A DNA stretch of 64,000 nt from Klebsiella huaxiensis (GCF_003261575.2 NZ_CP036175.1:1116001-1180000); one strand, 5' to 3'; shown: positions 25,528 to 34,498, numbered from the stretch's first letter. Numbers and translations: made by a program. The notes: a model not told the origin generated them from the sequence alone.

Positions 25528-26340
25528 TTAGATGTAGGACGGGCGATCGTTTTTCGGTTCAGAACCGAGGGTCGCAAGGACAGTTTTGCCAATTTCGCGG
25601 GCGGAGGTGACCGCCTGACGGACTGCGCCGGAGTCGCCAGAAATCACCAAAATGGCTTCGTTACTGAAGCTCGTGCCGTGCGCCGGAGAGCTGTAAGCGA
25701 CCACTTCAACGTTGGCTGATTTCAGAGCAGTATCAGCCATTAACACACCGACGGAAGCCGGAGCGCCGACGATGATGCCGCAGGCTCGACCAATGGGCGC
25801 ACCGAACGCTTTTTCAAGGGCGTAGCTGGCGCGGGCGGTGTATTGCAGCTCGATATGCCCGGCTTCGTTGCCGTAAACATCGCCGAAGGTACGATCGAGC
25901 TCTTTCAGCGCGACTTCGATACCGCGCTTGACGTCAGAAACGTCGTTGCCGCCTAAAATAATCAGCGAACCGTGACCTGCTCCGCCTTTGGTATCGCGAG
26001 GAAGTTCGATGCTGACCACTTCGGTGTTAGTGGCTTTCACCGCTTCGTCCGCCGCCATAATGTGCGGACCTGCGCCGGTACGTGCGCCAAGAATGCCGAT
26101 GGAGCGATAGCGCTTTTCAAGCTTCATCGCGTCCAGCAGGGCGGTATCGACGTTAGCGATAACCAGACCCAGGGTGTCGCCAATGGCGGTCCCGACAAAT
26201 TCCGTTAAACTGCAGCTTTTTTCTGCCATAGCCGTCTCTCGTATAGGATGGGGGTGAGTAGGGGTGGCCTGCTGTTCCGGCGTTGCCACTCGGGCAATCA
26301 CCTGCGCCATGATCTGTTCAACCAGCTCATTGCTGCTCAT
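25528..26340 (-). CDS. pduB: major microcompartment shell protein PduB (with internal start for PduB')
   Basis: A 270-residue tandem-BMC shell protein that forms trimers with possible substrate channels. An internal ATG at residue 38 (MAEKSCSLTEFVG, start at 26229) corresponds to the known shorter product PduB', about 233 residues. The 37-residue extension (MSSNELVEQIMAQVIARV, then a Pro/His-rich stretch) is what tethers the enzyme core to the shell in Salmonella. It overlaps pduA by 4 nt. Confidence 0.95.
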   Translation of the reverse strand: MSSNELVEQIMAQVIARVATPEQQATPTHPHPIRETAMAEKSCSLTEFVGTAIGDTLGLVIANVDTALLDAMKLEKRYRSIGILGARTGAGPHIMAADEAVKATNTEVVSIELPRDTKGGAGHGSLIILGGNDVSDVKRGIEVALKELDRTFGDVYGNEAGHIELQYTARASYALEKAFGAPIGRACGIIVGAPASVGVLMADTALKSANVEVVAYSSPAHGTSFSNEAILVISGDSGAVRQAVTSAREIGKTVLATLGSEPKNDRPSYI

Positions 26341-26621
26341 TGGCTAATTCCCTTCGGTAAGATTTTTTCTACATCGGAGTGAGGACGTGGGATGACGTGT
26401 ACGGCTTTCACTTCACCCACGTTGCGTGCGGCGGCGGAACCTGCATCGGTTGCCGCTTTAACCGCACCGACATCGCCGCGGACGATGACGGTTACCAGCC
26501 CGGAGCCAATCTTTTCATAGCCCACTAACATCACATTGGCCGATTTAACCATTGCATCAGCGGCCTCTATGGCTGCGGTTAAGCCTTTGGTTTCTACCAT
26601 TCCTAGTGCTTCTTGTTGCAT
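26337..26621 (-). CDS. pduA: major microcompartment shell protein PduA
   Basis: A 94-residue BMC-domain hexamer and the first gene of the pdu operon. Its pore is considered the entry for propanediol. The BMC core is LGMVETKGLTAAIEAADAMV, with EKIGSGLVTVIVRGDVGAV after it. A GAGG ribosome site precedes the ATG. PduA and PduJ of this operon differ at only a modest number of positions, so a past duplication is clear. Confidence 0.97.
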   Translation of the reverse strand: MQQEALGMVETKGLTAAIEAADAMVKSANVMLVGYEKIGSGLVTVIVRGDVGAVKAATDAGSAAARNVGEVKAVHVIPRPHSDVEKILPKGISQ

Positions 26622-27145
26622 AAAGACCTCGCATGGAGTGTTCCGATAGTTGGGACTATAAGAAGATGCGAGGAAAAAGAATGGCTGACTTGAATTTGAT
26701 GATGAAAAAATAGTGAGTCATCAATAATATAAAATTGCTAACTTATAATTTAACTTATTGATTTTTATTGTTTTATTTATTTATATTGATGTGATTATTT
26801 TGTTTTGTATATTCCATATTTACAAAATTGTTTATGACGGATTTAATTTTATCTGCTATGCGAAAAAAAACGATTTGTGATGCTTGTTGGAAAACGGTGA
26901 GTTGGTTATAGCAATATTTTTGCATGCTTCATGAGATGATTAATTGCAAAAGCCACGCGTGTGCTATGTCGCCAGCAATTATTTAATGGCAATAATTTGT
27001 TATCCATGCCCGAATTTTCCGAGGTGGCCGTCAGCAGGTTGCCAACAATTTGCAGACAGGAATTCATATAGTGGTGCCCGCTGTACTCTACTGCCAGCAG
27101 GATGTTGGCTGGTCAGGACACAAACTCTGTTAAGAAGGTGTCACA
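26622..27145. promoter_or_regulatory. pduA-pduF divergent control region, AT-rich
   Basis: A 524-bp gap with no convincing gene. The part next to pduA (about 26690-26890) is strikingly AT-rich, with long A/T runs unlike the GC-rich genes around it. A possible -10 for pduA is TATAGT on the minus strand (26655-26660) with no good -35, as expected for a PocR-activated promoter. By homology with Salmonella, PocR with propanediol should bind here and CRP may also act, but I could not place a confident site for either. The pduF start has AAGAAGGTG as ribosome site. Confidence 0.6.
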
Positions 27146-27946
27146 ATGAATGATTCGCTAAAAGCGCAATGTACCGCCGAGTTTTTGGGCACCGGGCTAT
27201 TTTTGTTTTTTGGCATCGGTTGCCTGAGTGCGTTAAAGGTGGCGGGAGCAAGCCTCGGATTGTGGGAGATTTGCATCATATGGGGATTGGGGATCTCTCT
27301 TGCTGTCTATCTGACCTCAGGAATATCCGGTGGCCATCTCAACCCTGCTGTTACCGTCGCGTTGTGGTTATTTGCTTGTTTTCCGGGACGAAAAGTTTTT
27401 CCTTACATCATTGCACAGGTCGCAGGCGCCTTTGGCGGAGCTGTGCTGGCCTACGTGCTTTACAGCACAATGTTTACCGAGTTTGAAGCCACACACCATA
27501 TCGTGCGCGGTAGCGTAGAGAGCCTGCAGCTGGCAAGCATCTTTAGTACCTATCCGGCGGTATCATTGAGCCTCTGGCATGCGGCGCTGGTCGAAGTGGT
27601 GATTACCTCCATGCTGATGGGGATGATTATGGCACTGACTGACGATGGTAACGGTGTGCCAAAAGGGCCGCTGGCTCCGCTGCTGATTGGTTTGCTGGTC
27701 GCGGTTATTGGCGCATCCACCGGGCCCCTTACCGGGTTTGCGATGAATCCGGCGCGTGATTTTGGACCGAAGCTGTTTACGTGGATGGCGGGCTGGGGTG
27801 ATATCGCGATGACTGGCGGACGGGATATTCCGTACTTTATTGTGCCGATTGTTGCACCGTTAATCGGGGCCTGTCTGGGGGCGGCTATCTATCGTTATCT
27901 GATTGGTAATAACTTACCTTGTAATACCTGTAAATTAGAGGATTGA
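27146..27946 (+). CDS. pduF: propanediol diffusion facilitator PduF
   Basis: A 266-residue aquaglyceroporin (MIP family) that lets 1,2-propanediol cross the inner membrane. Both half-helix pore motifs are present: GGHLNPAVT near residue 65 and FAMNPARDFGPK near residue 200. The aspartate after the second NPA marks the glycerol-type channel. Six membrane helices are evident. It is transcribed away from the pdu operon, toward pocR, and is followed by a terminator-like hairpin. Confidence 0.96.
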   Translation: MNDSLKAQCTAEFLGTGLFLFFGIGCLSALKVAGASLGLWEICIIWGLGISLAVYLTSGISGGHLNPAVTVALWLFACFPGRKVFPYIIAQVAGAFGGAVLAYVLYSTMFTEFEATHHIVRGSVESLQLASIFSTYPAVSLSLWHAALVEVVITSMLMGMIMALTDDGNGVPKGPLAPLLIGLLVAVIGASTGPLTGFAMNPARDFGPKLFTWMAGWGDIAMTGGRDIPYFIVPIVAPLIGACLGAAIYRYLIGNNLPCNTCKLED

Positions 27947-28005
27947 TGTATCCGCTGAAATAACTAAAAATTTTCATGAACCGGTATCACGAAGTCGCCC
28001 AAAAT

Positions 28006-28029
28006 GTCTCCCACGGATGGGAGACTTTT
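28006..28029 (+). terminator. Rho-independent terminator-like hairpin between pduF and pocR
   Basis: A 7-8 bp GC-rich stem, GTCTCCCA with TGGGAGAC, closes a short loop and is followed by TTTTG. It lies about 60 nt after the pduF stop and about 105 nt before pocR. The T run is short, so it may only partly stop transcription. Read-through would explain pocR autoregulation from the pduF promoter as described for Salmonella. Confidence 0.65.
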
Positions 28030-28134
28030 GCTATCGTATTATTCTTTTATCGTTGGCGGCAAATGATGATGAAAGGAAGTGAATATTAAAGAAATGTTTT
28101 ATTTATAACAAAAAATTAACTGAGAGGTTTTATC

Positions 28135-29046
28135 ATGATTTCTGCGAGCACACTGAACTCAGAACTCATCAATAAAATCGCACAGGATTTTGCGCAGGCC
28201 ACCAGTCTGGCGGTTGTGGTAGTCAATATTCACGGTGATGAAATATCTGAACTGTTTAATTTCACTCCTTTTTGCCAGCTTATGCGTCAGCACCCCCAGC
28301 ACAGCACCCGCTGTCGGATGAGCGACCGTTGCGGCGGTCTTGAGGCTTCAAAAACCGATCAGCTCTGTATCTACCGCTGCCACGCCGGGTTAACCGATTT
28401 TTCCATCCCTTTGGTTATTGCCGGGCACCTGGTGGGCTTTGTGCTATGCGGGCAGGTGCGCTTAAGTAACGATGTTGAACTTGTCGACATTTTGAACGTT
28501 GATGACCGCTGGCAGGCCGATCCTGAGCTGGTCAAAGCGTTTCGCGACGTACCGGAGATGGACTACTCGCGCGTCATTGCTTCCGCCGATTTACTAAAAC
28601 TAATAGTAGAAAACTGCCTAAAAAAACAGCTCAATTTTGTCGTGATTAAAGATAATCCGCAGCAGCCTGAACCCGCGCGCGCCAGCCGGGCGGTCAGCCC
28701 CCATGACAGTAAAATGAAGAAGGCGTTACGCTATATCGATGCCCATTTGTCTGATGAGCTTCGTCTGGAAGACGTTGCCGCCCATGTTTATCTCAGCCCG
28801 TACTACTTCAGTAAGCTGTTCAAGAAATATCAGGGGATCGGCTTTAACGCCTGGGTAAATCATCAGCGGATGGTGAGCGCTAAAGAGCTGCTTTGCCACA
28901 GCGACTGGAGTATTGCCAGCATTGCACGAAATTTAGGATTTTCGCAAACTAGCTATTTTTGCAAAGTTTTTCGCCAGGCTTATCAGGTAACTCCGCAGGC
29001 TTATCGTCAGCAAATTAATGCCAGATCACAAACTGAACCATTTTAA
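28135..29046 (+). CDS. pocR: propanediol-responsive transcriptional activator PocR
   Basis: A 303-residue AraC-family activator. The N-terminal ~170 residues are the PocR sensory domain, with a conserved Cys-rich stretch (CRMSDRCGG, CIYRCHAG). The C-terminal ~100 residues hold two helix-turn-helix motifs (LEDVAAHVYLSPYYFSKLFK and SIASIARNLGFSQTSYFCKVF). In Salmonella it activates both the pdu and the cbi/cob operons with 1,2-propanediol as effector. Its position between the two arms is the same here. Confidence 0.95.
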   Translation: MISASTLNSELINKIAQDFAQATSLAVVVVNIHGDEISELFNFTPFCQLMRQHPQHSTRCRMSDRCGGLEASKTDQLCIYRCHAGLTDFSIPLVIAGHLVGFVLCGQVRLSNDVELVDILNVDDRWQADPELVKAFRDVPEMDYSRVIASADLLKLIVENCLKKQLNFVVIKDNPQQPEPARASRAVSPHDSKMKKALRYIDAHLSDELRLEDVAAHVYLSPYYFSKLFKKYQGIGFNAWVNHQRMVSAKELLCHSDWSIASIARNLGFSQTSYFCKVFRQAYQVTPQAYRQQINARSQTEPF

Positions 29047-29350
29047 ATGACAATATTTTGTTATTGCCGATTTTTGATATGCCCCCGTATCTGCCTCATT
29101 ATAAAATGAAAAACTCTCATCCAGAGCAATAAATTGTCGTAGCGCAACAAATTAATAATGAGAGAGCGCTAAGCTGCACCAGTTTTTATTTATTTGATGG
29201 GATAGAGTGTTATCAGAAATTGCTTTCAGGTCGCCGCAGGCGTAATGAAAAGATTTTGCAATTAGATATTAGAAACGACGGAAGCCATCCAGCCTCCGTA
29301 AGATGTTCCAGAAATTCTTCGAGTGAGGACTCATCCCGCTCGAGAAAATC
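29047..29350 (+). promoter_or_regulatory. pocR-cbiA intergenic segment upstream of the riboswitch
   Basis: No gene is visible in these ~300 bases. The cob promoter driven by PocR should lie here, because the riboswitch starts directly after it. A short inverted repeat, CTTCGAG with CTCGAGAA, lies at about 29318-29345, just ahead of the aptamer. I could not identify a convincing -35/-10 pair. The first ~150 bases are AT-rich, like the pduA upstream region. Confidence 0.4.
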
Positions 29351-29784
29351 GACAGGTGCCAGGGAAGGGGGTGTAAATCCCCCGCAGCCCCCGCTGCTGT
29401 GATGCTGACGAACCCATATATACGCTAAATAATTCGCGTTGTAGGAAGGCTGAAAGAGAGTGACAAATTCGTCTGGAACGAATTTGAACAGCCATAGGCT
29501 GGCTTTAGTGAGGGACAGGGATGTCCCTCATAATCTCCAGGAGCTTACACTGGTAAGTGACTGGGATGAACAAGTGAAGCCAACGCACATACAACGTGAA
29601 GTATGACGGGTATGACCACTGATCCGATTACTGGATTGGGAAGGATGGGGAAGGACGACGCTAAGCCAGAAGACCTGCCTGTCGGTGACTACCAACAACT
29701 TCGGTGGGAAGTGGGTTGCTTAGATGCGTACAGTCGAAAGACTGGGAATGCTCGCAGCCCTACCACCCTGAACAGGATCAGGGT
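29351..29784 (+). ncRNA. cobalamin riboswitch of the cbi operon, interrupted by an ERIC-type repeat
   Basis: Conserved AdoCbl-riboswitch blocks appear in order: GACAGGTGCCAGGGAA, a hairpin with TGTAAATCCCCC, GCAGCCCCCGCTGCTGTG, GCTGACGAACCC, then after a gap CCACTG, TGGGAAGG, GACGCTAAGCC and AGAAGACCTGCC. P1 pairs 29351-29356 with 29678-29683. The gap is a ~194-nt ERIC-type repeat (29419-29612). The output hairpin pairs ACCCTGA (29765-29771) with TCAGGGT (29778-29784); its loop holds the AGGA ribosome site and its 3' arm abuts the cbiA start codon. Ligand binding would favour sequestration and low B12 synthesis when B12 is plentiful. Whether the interrupted aptamer still binds is unknown. Confidence 0.88.
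29419..29612. repeat. ERIC-type repeat inserted in the cobalamin riboswitch
   Basis: The element reads TATACGCTAAATAATTCGCG at its left end and GTGAAGTATGACGGGTA at its right end, the same termini as the copy at 4873-5145 in opposite orientation. It carries an extra module (GACAAATTCGTC, AACGAATTTG, AGCC..GGCT, GAGGGACAGG/TGTCCCTC) ahead of the classic core CTCCAGGAGCTTACACTGG. Removing it leaves GACGAACCCATATGACCACTG, which lines up with the uninterrupted Salmonella leader (GAACCCTCATATGCCACTG). The insertion therefore hit the TA of CATATG. Confidence 0.87.
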
Positions 29785-31164
29785 ATGGCAGCCAGGCAGC
29801 ATGCATTTATTCTCGCAGGGACCGGCAGCGGTTGTGGCAAAACCACCGTTACGCTCGGTCTGCTCAGCCTGCTGAAACAGCGCGGCATGCGGGTTCAGCC
29901 CTGTAAAGTCGGCCCGGATTATCTCGATACTGGCTGGCATACCGCCGTCAGCGGCGTTGCTTCCCGTAACCTCGACAGCTTCATGCTCCCCGAACCGGTT
30001 CTTAATGCGCTGTTTTGTGAACAGATGCAGCAGGCAGACATCGCGGTTATTGAAGGCGTCATGGGTCTTTATGACGGCTACGGCACCGACCCGAATTATT
30101 GCAGCACCGCCGCGATGGCCAAACAGCTCGGCTGCCCGGTGATTTTACTGGTCGATGGCAAAGCGGTATCCACCTCCATTGCCGCCACGGTGATGGGATT
30201 TCAGCACTTCGATCCCAGCCTGAATATCGCTGGCGTTATCGTCAATCGCGTTAACAGCGAATCCCACTATCAGCTACTGAAAGGCGCTATTGAACGCTAC
30301 TGCGCGCTGCCGGTTCTCGGCTACGTGCCGCGAGTGGAAGGCGTGGCCTTGCCCGAACGCCATCTGGGGCTGGTGACCGCCCGAGAATCGCTGGTTAACC
30401 AGCAGCCGTGGCGCGATTTTGCCCAAACGCTGGCGCAAACTCTGGATATTGAACAGCTCCTTACCCTCAGCCAGCTCACCTCCTTACCCGTCGGGGAGTG
30501 GCCTGTGCTGCCGTCGCTTGACGCCGGAGCGGGCCTGACCTTGGCGCTGGCCGACGACGAAGCCTTCAACTTTTACTACCCGGATAACCTCACCCTGCTT
30601 GAACGTTGTGGAGTGAATATTGTGCGCTTCAGCCCGCTGCATGATAGTGAACTCCCGCCGTGCCAGATGATCTGGCTCGGCGGCGGCTATCCCGAAATTC
30701 ACGCTGCAGCGCTGGCGGCCAATACGTCAATGCTGGCGCAACTGCAGGAGGCGCACCGGCGCGGCGTGGCGATTTACGCCGAATGCGGCGGTCTGATGTA
30801 TCTCGGTAGCACCCTGGAAGACGCCAGCGGTGAAATTTACCCCATGGCCAATCTTATTCCTGGCCATAGCAAGATGGGCAAACGGCTCACCCGCTTTGGC
30901 TACTGCGAAGCGAGGGCGATGCGGCAAACGCTGCTGGCAGCACCCGGCGAAACCCTACGCGGGCACGAGTTTCACTACTCAGATTTCATCCCGGAAAATC
31001 CGGCAGTGCTGGCCTGCCGTAAAGTGCGTGACGGCCTGACGCTTCAGCAGTGGTCGGGGGGCTGGCAGGTGGGCAACACGTTCGCCAGTTACCTGCATCT
31101 GCATTTCGCCCAGCGTCCGGCAATGCTCAATCACTGGCTGGCTGCGGCAAGGAGCGCCCAATGA
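29785..31164 (+). CDS. cbiA: cobyrinate a,c-diamide synthase CbiA
   Basis: A 459-residue glutamine amidotransferase that amidates the a and c side chains of cobyrinate using ATP. The P-loop ILAGTGSGCGKTTVT is at residues ~8-22. The C-terminal class I amidotransferase domain has YAECGGLMYLG (catalytic Cys) and HEFHYSDF. The start at 29785 abuts the regulatory hairpin and gives the Salmonella length. A 27-codon in-frame extension would lie within the riboswitch and is discarded. First gene of the 19-gene B12 operon; overlaps cbiB by 4 nt. Confidence 0.96.
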   Translation: MAARQHAFILAGTGSGCGKTTVTLGLLSLLKQRGMRVQPCKVGPDYLDTGWHTAVSGVASRNLDSFMLPEPVLNALFCEQMQQADIAVIEGVMGLYDGYGTDPNYCSTAAMAKQLGCPVILLVDGKAVSTSIAATVMGFQHFDPSLNIAGVIVNRVNSESHYQLLKGAIERYCALPVLGYVPRVEGVALPERHLGLVTARESLVNQQPWRDFAQTLAQTLDIEQLLTLSQLTSLPVGEWPVLPSLDAGAGLTLALADDEAFNFYYPDNLTLLERCGVNIVRFSPLHDSELPPCQMIWLGGGYPEIHAAALAANTSMLAQLQEAHRRGVAIYAECGGLMYLGSTLEDASGEIYPMANLIPGHSKMGKRLTRFGYCEARAMRQTLLAAPGETLRGHEFHYSDFIPENPAVLACRKVRDGLTLQQWSGGWQVGNTFASYLHLHFAQRPAMLNHWLAAARSAQ

Positions 31165-32120
31165 CGCTACTGGCCTGGAGCGTGGCCTGGATCCTCGATT
31201 TTATCATTGGCGACCCGCAGAGCTGGCCGCATCCGGTGCGCTGGATAGGCAATCTGATCTCCGCCGTCCAGCGTAGCGTGCGCCGATACTGCCGCAGCGA
31301 CTTTGCTTTACGCGTCGGCGGCGGGGTGATGTGGGTTATCGTGGTCGGCCTCACGTGGGGTATCTCCTGGGGCGTGCTGGCGTTAGCGCAGAGTATTCAT
31401 CCGTGGCTTGGCTGGGGGGTTGAGGTGTGGATGATCTTCACCGTGCTGGCCGGGCGCTGTCTGGCGCAGTCGGCACGGGATGTTGAGCAACCGCTGCGTG
31501 TGGGCGATTTGGCTGAAAGCCGCGTCAAACTCTCATGGATTGTCGGGCGCGACACGTCGCAGCTTGAGCCGCAGCAGATTAATCGTGCGGTGGTGGAAAC
31601 GGTGGCGGAAAACGCCGTTGACGGCATTATCGCGCCGCTCTTCTTTTTGCTGCTGGGCGGTGCGCCGCTAGCGATGGCCTATAAAGCGGTCAACACCCTC
31701 GACTCGATGGTCGGTTACAAACATGAAAAATACCGCGCCATCGGCATGGTTAGTGCCCGCCTTGATGATGTTGCCAACTTCATTCCTGCTCGCCTGAGCT
31801 GGCTGCTTATCAGCCTGGCCGCCTTTTTTTGCCGCGAAGCGGGCGGCCGTGCGCTGCGTATTGGCTGGCGCGATCGCTACAACCACAGCAGCCCGAACTG
31901 CGCCTGGTCAGAGGCGGCGGTTGCCGGGGCGCTCGGCATTCAGCTTGGCGGCCCCAATGATTACTTTGGTCAGCGCGTGGAGAAGCCGTGGATTGGCGAC
32001 GCGACGCGCGACATTGCCGTAGACGATATTTCCCGAACGATTCGACTGATGTGGGTAGCCTCGACCCTGGCACTGGCGCTGTTTATGGCGACGCGGTACT
32101 GGCTGGTTGGCGTGGCCTGA
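31161..32120 (+). CDS. cbiB: adenosylcobinamide-phosphate synthase CbiB
   Basis: A 319-residue inner-membrane protein that attaches aminopropanol phosphate (from CobD) to adenosylcobyrate. N-terminal motif DFIIGDPQSWPHPVRWIG; several membrane helices; conserved stretches ETVAENAVDGIIAPLFF and YRAIGMVSARLDDVANFIPARL. The start overlaps the cbiA stop (ATGA). The longer in-frame reading is out of frame with CbiA and overlaps it by more than 100 nt, so I reject it. Confidence 0.95.
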   Translation: MTLLAWSVAWILDFIIGDPQSWPHPVRWIGNLISAVQRSVRRYCRSDFALRVGGGVMWVIVVGLTWGISWGVLALAQSIHPWLGWGVEVWMIFTVLAGRCLAQSARDVEQPLRVGDLAESRVKLSWIVGRDTSQLEPQQINRAVVETVAENAVDGIIAPLFFLLLGGAPLAMAYKAVNTLDSMVGYKHEKYRAIGMVSARLDDVANFIPARLSWLLISLAAFFCREAGGRALRIGWRDRYNHSSPNCAWSEAAVAGALGIQLGGPNDYFGQRVEKPWIGDATRDIAVDDISRTIRLMWVASTLALALFMATRYWLVGVA

Positions 32121-32130
32121 GGACAAATAA

Positions 32131-32763
32131 ATGCACTATATCCAGCAACCACAGGCGATTGAGGCGAAAAGCTTCGACATTATTGGCGACATTATTGCAG
32201 AAACTCGCCCGGACTACCGCTTTGCCAGCTCGCTGCATGAAGCCATTATCAAACGGGTGATCCACACCACCGCCGATTTTGACTGGCTGGATATTCTGTG
32301 GTTTTCACCCGATGTTCTTGAGCGCCTCAGCGCTGCCCTGAGCCAGCCCTGCACCCTGTATACCGATACTACCATGGCGCTCTCCGGGATTAATAAAACC
32401 CTGCTGGCTAAATCCGGTGGCGAGTGCCGCTGCTATATCAGCGATCCGCGCGTAATGGCTGAGGCGAAAGCGCAGGGGATGACCCGTTCGATGGCGGCGG
32501 TTGACATCGCGGTTGCCGAAGAGGGGGAGAAAGTATTTGTTTTCGGCAATGCGCCCACTGCGCTGTTTCGTCTGCTGGAACATGATGTCGCGGTGAACGG
32601 CGTGATTGGCGTGCCGGTTGGTTTCGTCGGCGCGGCGGAATCGAAAGAGGCTCTGACGCAAAGCAACCTGCCAGCCATTGCCGCCCTGGGTCGCAAAGGC
32701 GGTAGCAACGTCGCCGCGGCTATCGTCAACGCCATTCTGTATCACCAGCAGGGGGCGCGATGA
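32131..32763 (+). CDS. cbiC: cobalt-precorrin-8 methylmutase CbiC
   Basis: A 210-residue enzyme that moves the C11 methyl group to C12 to give cobyrinate. The catalytic histidine lies in VIHTTADFDW near residue 50, and a conserved stretch near the end is GVPVGFVGAAESKEAL. It overlaps cbiD by 4 nt. Cytoplasmic. Confidence 0.95.
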   Translation: MHYIQQPQAIEAKSFDIIGDIIAETRPDYRFASSLHEAIIKRVIHTTADFDWLDILWFSPDVLERLSAALSQPCTLYTDTTMALSGINKTLLAKSGGECRCYISDPRVMAEAKAQGMTRSMAAVDIAVAEEGEKVFVFGNAPTALFRLLEHDVAVNGVIGVPVGFVGAAESKEALTQSNLPAIAALGRKGGSNVAAAIVNAILYHQQGAR

Positions 32764-33899
32764 GCGAGCAATCCTTTGATGACCCGGTGTGGCACAACGG
32801 CAAGGCATTGCGTAAAGGCTATACCACCGGCTCCTGCGCGACGGCGGCGGCAAAAGTCGCGGCGCTGATGGTGATGCGCCAGCATCTGATCCATCAGGTC
32901 TCGATTATTACCCCGTCCGGCGTGACGCTGTGTCTTAACGTCGAGTCGCCGCACGTCGAAGGACAGCAGGCGATTGCCGCGATTCGTAAAGACGGCGGCG
33001 ACGATGTTGATGCCACCCACGGGATGATGATTTTTGCTCGAGTGGCGCTTAATGATTCTTCTGAGATTACGCTGCGCGGCGGCGAAGGCGTCGGCACCGT
33101 GACGCGCAAAGGGATTGGCCTGCCCATCGGCAGCCCGGCGATTAACCGTACTCCGCGCCACACCATTGAGTCAGCGGTGCGCGAAGCGATTGGCCCGTCA
33201 CGCGGGGCTGAGGTAGAAATTTTCGCACCGGAAGGCGAGGAGCGGGCGCAGAAAACCTACAACTCGCGGCTCGGAATTTTAGGCGGCATCTCGATTATCG
33301 GCACCACCGGGATCGTCACGCCGATGTCGGAGGAGAGCTGGAAACGTTCGCTGTCGCTTGAGCTTGAAATTAAGCGCGCGGCAGGGCTGGAGCGGGTGGT
33401 GCTGGTGCCGGGCAACCATGGTGAACGCTTCGTTCGCGAGCAGATGGGAATTGATTCTCAGGTGGTGGTCACCATGAGCAACTTCGTCGGCTACATGATT
33501 GAAGAAGCCGTGCGCCTCGGGTTCCGTCAGATTGTGCTGATCGGCCATCCCGGCAAGCTGATTAAAATTGCCGCCGGTATCTTCCACACCCACAGCCATA
33601 TTGCCGATGCGCGGATGGAAACGCTCGTCGCGCACCTGGCGCTGCTCGGCGCGCCGCTGGAGCTTTTGCGGTTGGTCAGCGAATGCGATACCACTGAAGC
33701 GGCGATGGAACATATCGACGCGTACGGTTTTCAGCATATCTACGACCATCTTGCCGAGCGCATCTGCCTGCGCGTGATGCAGATGCTGCGCTTTACCAAA
33801 ACGCCGCCCACCTGCGACGCCATCATGTTCTCCTTTGATAACAAGGTTCTCGGCAGCAATCGCCCGGTCGAAGAGATCGCACGGGAGATGTCATGTTAA
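32760..33899 (+). CDS. cbiD: cobalt-precorrin-5B C1-methyltransferase CbiD
   Basis: A 379-residue SAM-dependent enzyme that methylates C1, the step after CbiG. The N terminus KGYTTGSCATAAAKVA is the family signature. GIVTPMSEESWKRSL and GHPGKLIKIAAGIFHTHSHIADAR follow. It is the hallmark of the anaerobic (cobalt-early) pathway and has no counterpart sequence among the other corrin methyltransferases. It overlaps cbiC by 4 nt and cbiE by 7 nt. Confidence 0.95.
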   Translation: MSEQSFDDPVWHNGKALRKGYTTGSCATAAAKVAALMVMRQHLIHQVSIITPSGVTLCLNVESPHVEGQQAIAAIRKDGGDDVDATHGMMIFARVALNDSSEITLRGGEGVGTVTRKGIGLPIGSPAINRTPRHTIESAVREAIGPSRGAEVEIFAPEGEERAQKTYNSRLGILGGISIIGTTGIVTPMSEESWKRSLSLELEIKRAAGLERVVLVPGNHGERFVREQMGIDSQVVVTMSNFVGYMIEEAVRLGFRQIVLIGHPGKLIKIAAGIFHTHSHIADARMETLVAHLALLGAPLELLRLVSECDTTEAAMEHIDAYGFQHIYDHLAERICLRVMQMLRFTKTPPTCDAIMFSFDNKVLGSNRPVEEIAREMSC

Positions 33900-34498
33900 C
33901 GGTTGTCGGCATGGGGCCGTCGGGCCTGCATCTGATGACGCCCGCGGCGCGTGAGGCGGTGGCGACGGCAGACGCTTTGGTCGGCGGCAAGCGGCATCTA
34001 TTGCAGTTCCCTGAATTTCACGGCGAGCAGTTTGCGCTGGGCGCCAATATTGCCGAGCTGCTGGAATGGCTCGAAGAGCGTGAAGCGCAGCAAGTGGTGG
34101 TGCTGGCCTCCGGCGACCCGCTGTTTTACGGCATCGGCACGCGGCTGATTGCCCACTTTGGCATCGAACGCGTGCGCATTATCCCCGGTATTAGTGCGGT
34201 GCAATACCTGTGCGCCCGCGCCGGAATCGACATGAACGATATCTGGCTGACCAGCAGCCACGGGCGAGAGGTCTCTTTCGATGAGCTGGCTCGCCATAGC
34301 AAAGTGGCGATGGTGACCGACGGACGCTGCGGGCCGCGTGAAATCGCCGCCCAGCTAGCAGCGCGAGGAAAAGGGTATCGCTGGATGGTGATTGGCGAAA
34401 ATCTGGCGATGGAAAATGAGCGCATTCACTGGCTGCCGGTTAGTGAGGTCGACGCTGAATATGAAATGAACGCGGTGGTGATCCTCGATGAAAGATGA
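33893..34498 (+). CDS. cbiE: cobalt-precorrin-7 C5-methyltransferase CbiE
   Basis: A 201-residue member of the tetrapyrrole methylase family that methylates C5. The N-terminal VVGMGPSG loop and the SAM-binding VLASGDPLFYGIGTRL and IIPGISAVQYLCAR are visible. Together with CbiT it matches the N- and C-terminal halves of the aerobic bifunctional CobL. It overlaps both neighbours (7 and 11 nt). Confidence 0.95.
   Translation: MLTVVGMGPSGLHLMTPAAREAVATADALVGGKRHLLQFPEFHGEQFALGANIAELLEWLEEREAQQVVVLASGDPLFYGIGTRLIAHFGIERVRIIPGISAVQYLCARAGIDMNDIWLTSSHGREVSFDELARHSKVAMVTDGRCGPREIAAQLAARGKGYRWMVIGENLAMENERIHWLPVSEVDAEYEMNAVVILDER

Noticed and set aside
25528..26340. PduB as a fusion or frameshift because of its internal start
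   Set aside because: The two products PduB and PduB' from one gene are established in Salmonella.
26944..27153. 69-codon ORF ahead of pduF
   Set aside because: No ribosome site, composition of intergenic DNA, overlaps the pduF start; more likely leader sequence.
29603..29875. Short ORF upstream of cbiA
   Set aside because: It lies in the riboswitch and runs out of frame into cbiA; the conserved RNA explains the sequence.
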